NCBI GenBank assembly: GCA_014378345.1
Contig: JACMNW010000096.1
Span: forward strand, 1 to 13,867
DNA from: Pseudorhodobacter sp.
Lineage (GTDB): Bacteria; Pseudomonadota; Alphaproteobacteria; Rhodobacterales; Rhodobacteraceae
DNA: 13,867 bases
Direction of reading: 5' to 3'
Part shown: one piece after another, positions 5,742-13,192 of the stretch
How positions within the stretch are numbered: position 1 is the first letter of the stretch
How the letters are laid out: the number at the start of each line of letters is the position of its first letter
Made by a program: the position numbers and the translations under genes
The notes under the pieces: generated by a model
The model's input: the letters and a program-made list of their open reading frames with translations, nothing else
Database searches by the model: none
What the model was told of the DNA's origin: nothing

Positions 5742-6530
5742 ATGGCCTTTACCCTTGCCACCTGGAACATCAATTCCGTGCGCTTGCGCGAAGGTCTTGT
5801 TGCGCGCCTGATGGCGGATGAGGCCCCCGATATCCTGTGCCTGCAAGAATGCAAAAGCCCTGTCGAAAACATTCCCGTGACGCAGTTTCAGGCGCTTGGC
5901 TACCGCTACATGGTGGCGCGCGGGCAAAAGGGCTATAATGGTGTGGCCATCATTTCCAAGCTGCCGCTGATGGACGCGGGGGATCGCGATTTCGCCCAGA
6001 TGGGCCACGCGCGGCATGTGGCGGCACGACTGGAAAATGGCATCACCATTCACAACTGCTACGTTCCTGCTGGCGGGGATATTCCAGATCGCGCGCAGAA
6101 CGAAAAATTCGGCCAAAAGCTGGATTTCCTGACCGACCTGCGCGATTGGTGCCGCTGGGAAAAACCAGATCGCGCCATTCTGGTAGGTGACTTGAACATC
6201 GCCCCACGGGCCGATGATGTTTGGAACCACAAACAACTGCTGAAAATCGTTAGTCACACACCAATTGAGGTTGATCACCTCAATTCCGCGATGGAGGCGG
6301 GCGCATGGGTCGATATCACCCGCAAAGATATTTCCACTGGCCCCCTGTTCAGCTGGTGGTCCTACCGCTCCGCCGATTGGGATACCGCCGATAAAGGCCG
6401 CCGTTTGGATCATATCTGGGCCACCCCCGATATCGCATCCGCCGCTCACTCCAGCCGCATCCTGCGCCCTGCGCGCGGTTGGGAACAACCGTCCGACCAT
6501 GTTCCTGTGTTCGCGACTTTTGATTTGTAG
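5742..6530 (+). CDS. xthA: Exodeoxyribonuclease III (AP endonuclease family 1)
   Basis: This 262-residue protein matches the usual 255-270 residues of ExoIII. The enzyme incises abasic sites and removes 3' blocking groups in base-excision repair, acting in the cytosol on DNA with divalent metal. Active-site motifs are complete and in order: WNINSVR with N9, LQECK with metal ligand E36, NCYVPAGGD with Y107, GDLNIAP with D150 and N152, RRLDHIWAT with D223, and SDHVPV with D252-H253. AAGGA eight bases before the ATG supports the start. It appears to be a single-gene unit between the hairpin at 5689-5712 and the inverted repeat at 6542-6575. Nothing is unusual in the sequence; ExoA-type naming is possible, but the biochemical family is certain. 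Confidence 0.96.
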   Translation: MAFTLATWNINSVRLREGLVARLMADEAPDILCLQECKSPVENIPVTQFQALGYRYMVARGQKGYNGVAIISKLPLMDAGDRDFAQMGHARHVAARLENGITIHNCYVPAGGDIPDRAQNEKFGQKLDFLTDLRDWCRWEKPDRAILVGDLNIAPRADDVWNHKQLLKIVSHTPIEVDHLNSAMEAGAWVDITRKDISTGPLFSWWSYRSADWDTADKGRRLDHIWATPDIASAAHSSRILRPARGWEQPSDHVPVFATFDL

Positions 6531-6577
6531 GGCGAGATTTTCGCCATTTGCCGTGCTGTCTTTGCGCAAATGGCGGA
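6531..6577 (+). terminator. Overlapping hairpins directly after xthA
   Basis: CGCCATTTGC (6542-6551) and GCAAATGGCG (6566-6575) form a perfect ten-base-pair stem with a 14-base loop. A second, mutually exclusive hairpin GGCGA/TCGCC (6531-6535 with 6541-6545) starts at the base after the stop codon. No T-run follows either, so Rho-dependent ending or 3' protection is more likely than intrinsic termination. The loop-side arm overlaps the palindrome TTTGCGCAAA (6561-6570). Confidence 0.5.
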
Positions 6578-6609
6578 GAGTTGCATTGAACAAACGGTAA
6601 AATATCGAC

Positions 6610-7194
6610 ATGCTGTCTTATTTACAGGTCGAACACGGCATATCGGCCACCTTCGCGCGTGAGACTGCAGGCTAAGGCCTGACGCCAGGCGATATCCGCA
6701 AGGTCATTCCAGACAGAACTCTAACAAGGCGCATCGCAAAAGGGGCTATGCTAAAGCTGGATGAGGCTGGCGGCATCGCAAGCCTGATCTGCGAGGTTGA
6801 TGCCGCCCGCCGTGTTTTCTGCGATGACCTACTGGCCGATGAATGGCTGCGCACCTTAAATCCAGAGAGGGACGATATCACCATTCATATGGCCCGCACC
6901 GTTCTGGGCGGCCGCGAGCATCAGATCGAGTCCGCCGTGGCAGGAGTTGGCGCAGACCAATTGACCAAGCGGTTGATCGTCAAAGGCATTGCGCCCGACG
7001 CCTTAGCGCAAATCCCTGGCGTTAAAGTGATCACCGCCCGCCCGGAAGGGATCGAGATTGAAACCCCGGTCTGCCAAGCTTTTATCGAGCTCGCGAAAAC
7101 TCTGGCAGGGCAAGAGGCCAGTTTCGTCGAAATCGCGGGCAACGATGATATTCTGTACACGCGGGCGCGCCGCTTGTTCTGCCAGCAGGCTTGA
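6610..7194 (+). pseudogene. Probable decayed gene with MbcA/Xre (DUF2384)-type antitoxin-like N-terminal region; in-frame TAA at 6673-6675
   Basis: One frame runs from ATG 6610 to TGA 7192-7194, interrupted only by TAA at codon 22. The uninterrupted part from ATG 6748 is 148 residues. The 24 codons between the TAA and ATG 6748 contain no ATG, GTG or TTG, yet encode GDIRKVIPDRTLTRRIAKG, which reads like the helix-turn-helix start of Xre/MbcA antitoxins. The part after 6748 continues that pattern with ARRVFCDDLLADEWLRTLNP and MARTVLGGREHQIE, although the usual N-x-x-L-G-G block is degraded. Residues 70-148, including QAFIELAKTL and FVEIAGNDDIL, match no family I recognise. AGGGG lies only three bases before ATG 6748, a poor ribosome site. 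No RES-domain toxin is adjacent. An expressed 148-residue protein from 6748 remains possible; the family call is tentative. Confidence 0.5.
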
Positions 7195-7251
7195 CCGAAT
7201 GCTTACCCCACCTAGCAATTTGAGCCTGAACCAAAGGAAGAATGCGCTCCG

Positions 7252-7278
7252 CGCGGGGATATTTAAGCCAAAATGAAA
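7252..7278. repeat. Possible copy of a Rhodobacterales intergenic repeat (GGGATATTT...CCAAAATGAA type)
   Basis: CGCGGGGATATTTAAGCC followed by AAAATGAAA lies in the 166-base gap between the decayed gene and the thioredoxin gene. From memory, short sequences of the form GGnTATTT, a few bases, CnAGATGAA are very frequent after genes in Rhodobacterales genomes. Only one copy is present here, so the window itself cannot show that it repeats. The rest of the gap holds nothing I can assign. Confidence 0.35.
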
Positions 7279-7360
7279 TCGCAGACGCAGCACCTTGCCC
7301 CTTGGCCTTTTCGTGCTGCACCCTCATATACAGTGCAAACATTTCCAGATGAGGACTGCG

Positions 7361-8278
7361 ATGATCGGCTTTGGTGATACCACAACTGCGCCTGCCCCCG
7401 TGCCACCTGGCGATTTGATAAAAGACACCACCGAGGCCAGCTTCATGGCCGACGTGATTGAAATGAGCCAGACCGTGCCGGTGATCGTTGATTTTTGGGC
7501 CCCGTGGTGCGGCCCGTGCAAAACACTTGGTCCGGCCCTTGAAGCCGGTGTTAAGGGCGCTGGCGGCAAAGTGCGCATGGTAAAGATTGACGTCGATCAA
7601 AACCAACGCATCGCGGGCCAGTTGCGCATCCAATCCATTCCCATGGTCTATGCCTTCTGGAAAGGCCAGCCCGTTGATGGCTTTCAGGGGGCCGTGCCGG
7701 GGTCGGAGATTAAGGCCTTTGTTGACCGGGTGGCCGCACTAGCCGGGGATGGTGGGCTTGGTGAGGCACTGGTTGCCGCCGAAACGATGTTGGACGAAGG
7801 CGCATTTGCCGATGCCGCCGAAACCTTTGCTGCAATTTTGGGTGAAGATCCCGCCAATGCGGTTGCTTACGGCGGCCTTGCACGGACTCATTTGGCAATC
7901 GGCGAGATGGATCAGGCGCAAGCGCTTGTCGATGCTGCCCCCCCTGAAATGGCCAAGACCAAAGAAATCGAAGCCGTTCGCGCGCAGATTGAACTTGCCC
8001 GCCAAGCCGCCAATGCTGGACCGGAAGACGTGCTGCGTGGCGCGGTTGAGGCAGAACCCGACAACCTGCAAGCTCGCTTTGATCTGGCGCTTGCCCTGCA
8101 TGCCGAAGGCCGCGTGGACGAAGCCGTTGATGCGCTACTAGAGCTGTTTCGCCGCGATCGGGAGTGGAACGATGGGGCCGCCAAGGCGCAACTGTTCACT
8201 ATATTTGAGGCATTGAAGCCGCAAGACCCCATTGTTCTGAAAGGTCGTCGTAAACTTTCGTCAATGATATTTGCCTGA
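7361..8278 (+). CDS. CnoX/YbbN-like thioredoxin with C-terminal tetratricopeptide region
   Basis: This 305-residue protein has a thioredoxin domain at about 22-128 and a helical TPR-like region at about 135-300. The redox site WAPWCGPCK is intact (C50, C53), with cis-proline P94 in QSIPMV. E. coli CnoX (284 residues) has the same plan but an SxxC site; there it is a redox-activated holdase that hands clients to GroEL. The intact CGPC here suggests that disulfide reduction is also possible. No signal peptide, so cytosolic. I chose ATG 7361 because GAGG lies six bases upstream; ATG 7349 in the same frame lacks such a site. It begins a cluster with the Lon-substrate-binding-domain protein 27 bases downstream and Trm112. 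Family is sure; the chaperone role is inferred from relatives. Confidence 0.93.
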   Translation: MIGFGDTTTAPAPVPPGDLIKDTTEASFMADVIEMSQTVPVIVDFWAPWCGPCKTLGPALEAGVKGAGGKVRMVKIDVDQNQRIAGQLRIQSIPMVYAFWKGQPVDGFQGAVPGSEIKAFVDRVAALAGDGGLGEALVAAETMLDEGAFADAAETFAAILGEDPANAVAYGGLARTHLAIGEMDQAQALVDAAPPEMAKTKEIEAVRAQIELARQAANAGPEDVLRGAVEAEPDNLQARFDLALALHAEGRVDEAVDALLELFRRDREWNDGAAKAQLFTIFEALKPQDPIVLKGRRKLSSMIFA

Positions 8279-8305
8279 CGCGCGATCCGTCCTAGATAAA
8301 CATTC

Positions 8306-8947
8306 ATGAAAAACATTGATCTTCCCGAAACAATTTCCGTCTTTCCACTGGCGGGCGCGTTGCTGTTGCCGCGCGCGAAATTGCCATTGCACTTGTTCGA
8401 GCCGCGTTATCTACAAATGCTCGAAGACGCGATGAAAACCAAACATCGCCTGATTGGCATGGTGCAACCGCGCGAAGTGCCGGGGTCAGCCGAAAAGCGC
8501 CTGCATTCCATTGGCTGCGCAGGCCGCCTGACCGGGTTTTCCGAAACCGAAGATGGGCGCTATATGATTACGCTTTCTGGCATTTCGCGGTTTCGCGTGC
8601 TGCAAGAAATCACCGGTTTCACCCCCTATCGCCGCTGCACCGTAGATTGGGGGCCGTTTGCGCGCGATCTTGGCGACACCGAAGAAGACAAGGGTTTTGA
8701 TCGCGCGCCATTTTTGGCCACGTTGGGCCGCTATTTCCAGGCGATGGAACTTTCGACCGATTGGGGAAGTTTGAAAGAGGCAGACGCCGAATTGCTGATC
8801 AATTCCCTTTCCATGCTTTGCCCGTTCGAACCTGAGGATAAGCAAGCCCTGCTGGAAGCCCCGTCGCTGGAGACCCGCCGAGAAACGCTGGTGACTTTGT
8901 TTGAATTTTCCTTGCGCGGCGGAACGGGCAGTGAGGTGATGCAATGA
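8306..8947 (+). CDS. Lon-protease N-terminal (substrate-binding) domain protein
   Basis: This 213-residue protein consists of the LonSB/PUA-like domain found at the N-terminus of Lon, without ATPase or protease parts. Typical segments are ISVFPLAGALLLPRAKLPLHLFEPRY (residues 10-35), IGMVQPRE, GCAGRLTGFSE, YMITLSGISRFRV, and a helical C-terminal third with INSLSMLCPFEPEDKQALLEAP. Stand-alone members are common in alphaproteobacteria and have no settled function; binding of unfolded peptides or of a protease partner is a guess. No signal peptide. The ribosome site is weak. The stop overlaps the Trm112 start as ATGA, so the two are translationally coupled, and the thioredoxin gene precedes by 27 bases. 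Co-location with a chaperone-like thioredoxin hints at protein quality control. Confidence 0.92.
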   Translation: MKNIDLPETISVFPLAGALLLPRAKLPLHLFEPRYLQMLEDAMKTKHRLIGMVQPREVPGSAEKRLHSIGCAGRLTGFSETEDGRYMITLSGISRFRVLQEITGFTPYRRCTVDWGPFARDLGDTEEDKGFDRAPFLATLGRYFQAMELSTDWGSLKEADAELLINSLSMLCPFEPEDKQALLEAPSLETRRETLVTLFEFSLRGGTGSEVMQ

Positions 8948-9126
8948 CAGATCCAACAAGCGCAGACCGCAAAATGTTAGAAGCCTTGGTGTGCCCAGTT
9001 ACTCAAGGCCTGCTGAATTATGACGCTGACCGGCAAGAACTGGTATCCCGCGCCGCTGGTCTGGCTTTTCCCATCCGCGACGGTATCCCGATCATGCTGG
9101 TATCAGAGGCGCGGCAGGTCGATTGA
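8944..9126 (+). CDS. Trm112 family protein (YcaR-like)
   Basis: This 60-residue protein matches the small bacterial Trm112/YcaR family: MLEALVCPVTQGLL, then DRQELVSRAAGLAFPIRDGIPIMLVSEAR. Eukaryotic and archaeal Trm112 activate methyltransferases; the bacterial role is poorly defined. In E. coli YcaR the first motif is CPxC and a further Cys follows; here it is CPVT and only C17 remains, so the zinc site looks lost, as seen in other alphaproteobacterial members as far as I recall. Its ATG overlaps the stop of the LonSB-domain gene (ATGA). It is the last gene of the thioredoxin-led cluster and converges on the ubiquinone hydroxylase gene. Confidence 0.92.
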   Translation: MTDPTSADRKMLEALVCPVTQGLLNYDADRQELVSRAAGLAFPIRDGIPIMLVSEARQVD

Positions 9127-9190
9127 AACGGTCCTCTCGCCCCTTCAAAGGCCCGGGCTTCGACAGTAAGGGCACACTGCTTTAATCGCG

Positions 9191-9209
9191 GCCCCGGCCT
9201 TCGCCGGGC
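9191..9209. terminator. Hairpin between convergent Trm112 and ubiH-type genes
   Basis: CCCGGC (9193-9198) pairs with GCCGGG (9203-9208) around loop CTTC, with a possible outer G-C pair past a bulge. It lies in the 105-base gap between two converging genes and could serve both strands. Neither side has a T-run, so it is at most a weak bidirectional terminator. Confidence 0.4.
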
Positions 9210-9231
9210 AAAGTGGAGGCGGGAGGCACAA

Positions 9232-10461
9232 TCAGATCGCCTGCCCAGCCAGCAACTTGGGCAAGTCCCCGGTCAAGCCTGCCGCCTGCCGAATGAATGT
9301 GCGCCGCAAGCCGGGGATGGCGTTCACAATTCCCAGCCCCAAATCACGCCCCGCCCGCAAAACCGGATTGTCATTTGAAAACAATCTGTTGATACTATCC
9401 ATCCCCAGCGCCAATGCGGTTGCATCAAACCGTCGCCAGCGTTGATATCGGCTTAGTACATCAGACGCGCCGATATCTTCACCGCGCCGTGACGCTTCAA
9501 TCAGCACCTGCGCCAGTGCTGCCACGTCACGCAGGCCAAGGTTCAACCCTTGCCCGGCAATCGGATGCACCCCATGCGCCGCATCGCCGACCAAAGCCAG
9601 CCGGGGTGCCACAAAACTTTGCGCCAAACTGAGCGACAGCGGATAAGTAAACCGACCCCCCGCCAATGAAATTTCCCCCAGAAAATCGCCAAACCGGGGG
9701 CGAAGTGCGTCCAGATACTCCCTATCCGGCAGGGCTTGAATGGCCACCGCCGCCGCCTCAGTTTCCGCCCAGACAATCGACGAGCGATACCCCCCATGCA
9801 GCGGCAAAATCGCCAGTGGTCCGGCAGGCATGAAAAACTGATGTGCAATGCCGTTATGCGGCAGGGTATGCTCTACTGCGGTGACCAATGCCGTTTGGCC
9901 GTAGCCCCAACCAACGCGCTTGATCCCCGCCCGCGTCGCCGTGCCAGACCCGCGCCCATCGCAACCAATCAGCACCCGCGCCGATATCCGCACGCCGGAT
10001 GCCAGCGTCACCTGCATACCGCCCGTTACAACCTCTTGCGCCGCAACACTTTCGCCCGACAAAAGTGTGATCCCCGGCTGTTCCTCCATCGCCGCCAGAA
10101 ATGCCGCGTATAAATGCCGGTCTTCCAACATGAACCCCATCGGGCCTTCTTCAATCTCGGCGTGATCAAAGGTCAGGAAAAACGGCGATGGCCCCATGCC
10201 TGCGCGCCCGTCACTGGCCTTGATCTGCAAAATCGGCTGGGTCTGATCACCAACCTCTGCCCAAATCCCCAACACAGTAAGCAGCCGCTTCGACGCAATC
10301 GCCAACGAATAGGTCCGCCCATCAAAGCCCACATCGGCGCGCGCGCGGGCAGGGCGCGGGTCAACCACAGTCACCCGAAAGCCACCCCGCGCCAACGCCA
10401 GCGCCAAAGCAGGCCCATTCAGCCCACCGCCCGCAATCAAAATATCCGTGTCATGTGCCAT
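9232..10461 (-). CDS. UbiH/UbiF/COQ6-family FAD-dependent hydroxylase (ubiquinone biosynthesis)
   Basis: This 409-residue protein is a class A flavoprotein monooxygenase. It has the FAD-binding dinucleotide motif IAGGGLNGPALALALA (residues 9-24) ending at acidic D34, the DG motif in IGCDGRG (D168), and the family signature LVGDAAHGVHPIAGQGLNLGLRD (residues 290-312), where GD contacts FAD ribose. Relatives hydroxylate the aromatic ring of polyprenylphenol precursors of ubiquinone using O2 and NAD(P)H at the membrane surface. Alphaproteobacteria differ in which ring positions such enzymes modify, so UbiH, UbiF or UbiL cannot be chosen here. I chose ATG at 10461 because homology starts at MAHDTDILIAGGG; an open extension to 10524 would overlap the divergent promoter region. 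No strong ribosome site is seen. It diverges from the amidase gene by 79 bases. Confidence 0.92.
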   Translation of the reverse strand: MAHDTDILIAGGGLNGPALALALARGGFRVTVVDPRPARARADVGFDGRTYSLAIASKRLLTVLGIWAEVGDQTQPILQIKASDGRAGMGPSPFFLTFDHAEIEEGPMGFMLEDRHLYAAFLAAMEEQPGITLLSGESVAAQEVVTGGMQVTLASGVRISARVLIGCDGRGSGTATRAGIKRVGWGYGQTALVTAVEHTLPHNGIAHQFFMPAGPLAILPLHGGYRSSIVWAETEAAAVAIQALPDREYLDALRPRFGDFLGEISLAGGRFTYPLSLSLAQSFVAPRLALVGDAAHGVHPIAGQGLNLGLRDVAALAQVLIEASRRGEDIGASDVLSRYQRWRRFDATALALGMDSINRLFSNDNPVLRAGRDLGLGIVNAIPGLRRTFIRQAAGLTGDLPKLLAGQAI

Positions 10462-10540
10462 GAACCAATTATGCCCCACTGCGCGGGATTGTCCATGCGC
10501 CGCCTTGCCGCTACCCTTTGCCACGGAACGGGAGATTTAC
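10462..10540. promoter_or_regulatory. Short divergent region between the ubiquinone hydroxylase and amidase genes
   Basis: These 79 bases should hold promoters for both outward-reading genes. Only the amidase ribosome site GGGAG, six bases before its ATG at 10541, is clear. No convincing -35/-10 pair was identified on either strand. Confidence 0.3.
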
Positions 10541-11872
10541 ATGGCAGACAACTGGCTTTGGATGACGGCGGGCGATCTGGGCCGTGCTATCGGTGCGGGC
10601 AAAATCAACCCGGTGGAACTGACCGAGGCCTATCTTGATGCCATCGCTGACCATCAGTTTGCAAATCGCATCTACACCCGCACCACGCCGCGTCGCGCGC
10701 GGTCTATGGCGATGGCCTCTGCGGGTCGTGCGAAACTGGGCAATCGCATTGGCTTGCTGGACGGTGTGCCGCTGTCGTGGAAAGATCTGTTCGATGCCGC
10801 AGGTGCGCCAACCGAAGCAGGTTCTGCCCTTCTCAAAGGCCGCACCCCCGCGCGTGATGCCCAAGTTTTAACCACTGCTACCGCGCAAGGCCTTGTTTGC
10901 CTTGGTAAAACCCATATGTCGGAACTCGCGTTTTCTGGCCTTGGCCTCAACCCCGTCACCGCCACGCCCCCGAATGTGAATGACCCCAAGGCGGTGCCTG
11001 GCGGCTCGTCGTCTGGTGCGGCAGCTTCTGTCGCCTTCGGCCTTGCCCCCGCTGCAATAGGGTCTGACACCGGCGGTTCTGTCCGCATCCCCGCCGCGTG
11101 GAACGATCTGGTCGGCCTTAAAACCACCTCTGGCCGCATCTCCCTGTGCGGCGTCGTCCCGCTGTGCGAACGCTTTGATACCGTCGGCCCCATCGCCCGA
11201 TCGGTCGAGGATTGCGCCTTGCTGCTGGCCGCACTGGAAGGCGGCAAAACCGCCGATCTAACCGGGGCCAGCCTTGCAGGCACCCGCCTTCTTCTCCTCG
11301 AAACTGTGGCCCTAGACGATATCCGCGATGCCCCCGCCAAAGGTTTTGACCAAGCCATCACGCGCCTTTCCGCCAAGGGGGCAAAAATCGAACGCTTGAA
11401 AATTCCTGAAGTCACCGAAGCCCTCGCCCTCGCCGGCCCCCTGTTCACCGCCGAAGCCTACGGCATCTGGTCCAAAACCATCGAGGCCAACCCCACCAAA
11501 ATGTTCCCCCGCATCCTCGACCGTTTCCGCATCGGTGGCACCATCACAGCCGCTGATTACGTCGCGGGCTGGCGCAGGCTGGAGGAACTGCGCGCCCTGT
11601 GGCTCAAACGCACCGCAGGCTATGACGCCGTCATCCTGCCCACTGCATCCATCTTGCCGCCAGATGCAAACCGCCTGATGACCGACGACACCTATTACGT
11701 CACCGAGAACCTGCTGGCCCTGCGCAACACCCGCATCGCCAATCTGTTCGGCCTTTGCGCGCTGACGTTGCCCACAGGTCAGCCGTCTTGCGGAATCAGT
11801 TTCATGGCCGCACCGGGGCAAGAAGAACGCCTTTTGCGCCTCGGGTCTGCTGCGGAACGGGCACTGGGATAA
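10541..11872 (+). CDS. Amidase-signature family amidohydrolase
   Basis: This 443-residue protein has the complete Ser-cis-Ser-Lys triad of the amidase signature family: K81 in LSWKDLFD, S156 in PGGSSSGAA, and nucleophile S180 in GSDTGGSVRIPA, spaced 24 residues after the cis-Ser as in GatA. VGLKTTSGRIS and the FDTVGPIARSVED segment follow. The family includes GatA, which releases ammonia for tRNA amidation, and many stand-alone amide hydrolases. No gatB or gatC is adjacent and the C-terminal part is short, so a free amidase is more likely. The substrate cannot be told. No signal peptide is seen. ATG 10541 is preceded by GGGAG at six bases; the open frame back to 10448 overlaps the divergent gene's start and has no homology. 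A weak four-base stem follows the stop. Confidence 0.93.
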   Translation: MADNWLWMTAGDLGRAIGAGKINPVELTEAYLDAIADHQFANRIYTRTTPRRARSMAMASAGRAKLGNRIGLLDGVPLSWKDLFDAAGAPTEAGSALLKGRTPARDAQVLTTATAQGLVCLGKTHMSELAFSGLGLNPVTATPPNVNDPKAVPGGSSSGAAASVAFGLAPAAIGSDTGGSVRIPAAWNDLVGLKTTSGRISLCGVVPLCERFDTVGPIARSVEDCALLLAALEGGKTADLTGASLAGTRLLLLETVALDDIRDAPAKGFDQAITRLSAKGAKIERLKIPEVTEALALAGPLFTAEAYGIWSKTIEANPTKMFPRILDRFRIGGTITAADYVAGWRRLEELRALWLKRTAGYDAVILPTASILPPDANRLMTDDTYYVTENLLALRNTRIANLFGLCALTLPTGQPSCGISFMAAPGQEERLLRLGSAAERALG

Positions 11873-11967
11873 CCCCGGCTAAAAAGCCACAGGTTCGCCG
11901 TCCAAGCGCATATCCTGTAAGCGTTTTTCTGGACCAATCCGCATTCTGTCGGTAACGTGAATTCAAA

Positions 11968-11985
11968 CGGGGCGGCATGACCCCG
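11968..11985 (+). other. Small perfect hairpin just before the aminotransferase ribosome site
   Basis: CGGGG (11968-11972) pairs with CCCCG (11981-11985) around an eight-base loop, ending seven bases before GAGG, the ribosome site of the aminotransferase gene. It may affect translation. The stem is short and could be chance. The rest of the 128-base gap (11873-12000) shows only a four-base GGCT/AGCC stem at 11877-11888. Confidence 0.25.
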
Positions 11986-12000
11986 GAACATGAGGCATGA

Positions 12001-13179
12001 ATGGCGTTTCCAGAGCGGTTTTCGAACCTGCCCGACTATGCGTTTCCGCGTTTGCGGACGCTGCTGGATGCGCATGTGCCGGGCGGAGAGGTCATTCAGA
12101 TGACCATTGGCGAGCCGCGCCATCCGATGCCAGATTTTGTTGGCCCGATCATCGCCGAAAACCTCGCAGGGTTCGCCAGCTACCCCATCAACGAAGGCAC
12201 ACCCGAACTTCTGTCTGCCATCACCGCTTGGCTAACCCGACGCTATGGCGTGACGCTGGACCAAGACCGCATCATGGCCCTGAACGGCACCCGCGAGGGG
12301 CTGTTCAATGCCTGCATCGCCCTGTGCCCGGAAACCAAAAACGGCCAGCAACCCGCCGTGCTGATGCCAAACCCCTTCTATCAGGTCTATGCGGTGGCCG
12401 CCCTGACTGTGGGCGCAGAACCCGTCTACATCAACGCCACCGCCGCCACCGGGCATTTGCCGGATTTCTCCGCGATTGACCCCGCACTGCTGGACCGTAC
12501 CGCCGTGGTCTACCTCTGTTCCCCCGCCAACCCACAAGGCGCGATTGCCAGCCGTGACTACTGGCGCAGCCTGCTGACCTTGGCCGAAAAACACGATTTC
12601 TGCGTGATGGCTGATGAATGCTATTCCGAGATCTGGCGCACCGCGCCCCCGGTCGGCGTGCTGCAAGTCGCCGCTGAATTGGGCGTCGATCCCGAACGCG
12701 TGCTGGCGTTCCATTCGCTGTCCAAACGCTCCAACCTGCCCGGCCTACGCTCCGGCTTTGTCGCAGGCGGCCCGAAATCCATCGCCGCCATGCGCAAACT
12801 GCGCACATTTGCGGGCGCGCCTTTGCCTATGCCCCTGCAAAAAGTCGCCGCCGCCGCTTGGGGCGACGAGACGCATGTCACTGAAAACCAAGCCCTCTAC
12901 CACGAAAAATTCCGCATCGCAGACGAAATTTTTGGCAGTATGCAGGGCTACCTGCCACCGGAAGGCGGGTTTTTCCTGTGGCTTCCCATTGATGATGGCG
13001 AAGCCGCTACCATGAAATTATGGACAGAGACAGGCGTCAAGGTTTTGCCCGGCGCGTATCTGTCGCGGGATACCGTCACAGGCAACCCCGGCAAAGGTTA
13101 CATAAGGGTCGCTCTCGTGGCCCCAAAAGATGAAATGCAGCGCGGGCTTATCAGGCTTCGCGACTGCCTCTACGGTTAA
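12001..13179 (+). CDS. Class I/II PLP-dependent aminotransferase (DapC/AspC-like)
   Basis: This 392-residue fold-type I aminotransferase shows the expected residues: IGEPRHPMP near the N-terminus, N177 in SPANPQG, D205 and Y208 in MADECYSEIW, the Schiff-base lysine K242 in HSLSKRSNLPGLRSGF, and R369 in GYIRVALV, which binds the substrate carboxylate. YPINEGTPELLSAI and the opening PDYAFPRLRTLLD resemble succinyldiaminopimelate aminotransferases (DapC) of the Bordetella type, which act in lysine and peptidoglycan precursor synthesis. That narrower call is from memory; an aspartate or aromatic aminotransferase is also possible. GAGG six bases before the ATG fixes the start; an overlapping ATG at 11997 is out of frame. 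The ftsK start follows after 13 bases, so the two are probably cotranscribed, which would suit a wall-related role. Confidence 0.93.
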   Translation: MAFPERFSNLPDYAFPRLRTLLDAHVPGGEVIQMTIGEPRHPMPDFVGPIIAENLAGFASYPINEGTPELLSAITAWLTRRYGVTLDQDRIMALNGTREGLFNACIALCPETKNGQQPAVLMPNPFYQVYAVAALTVGAEPVYINATAATGHLPDFSAIDPALLDRTAVVYLCSPANPQGAIASRDYWRSLLTLAEKHDFCVMADECYSEIWRTAPPVGVLQVAAELGVDPERVLAFHSLSKRSNLPGLRSGFVAGGPKSIAAMRKLRTFAGAPLPMPLQKVAAAAWGDETHVTENQALYHEKFRIADEIFGSMQGYLPPEGGFFLWLPIDDGEAATMKLWTETGVKVLPGAYLSRDTVTGNPGKGYIRVALVAPKDEMQRGLIRLRDCLYG

Positions 13180-13192
13180 GGAACAGGGTTAG

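Noticed and set aside
7295..7360. N-terminal extension of the thioredoxin frame to 7295.
   Set aside because: The extension has no standard ATG start at 7295 and no similarity to the family, while ATG 7361 has GAGG six bases upstream.
10448..10540. N-terminal extension of the amidase frame to ATG 10448.
   Set aside because: It would overlap the start of the divergent hydroxylase gene; ATG 10541 has a good GGGAG ribosome site and begins the homologous region.
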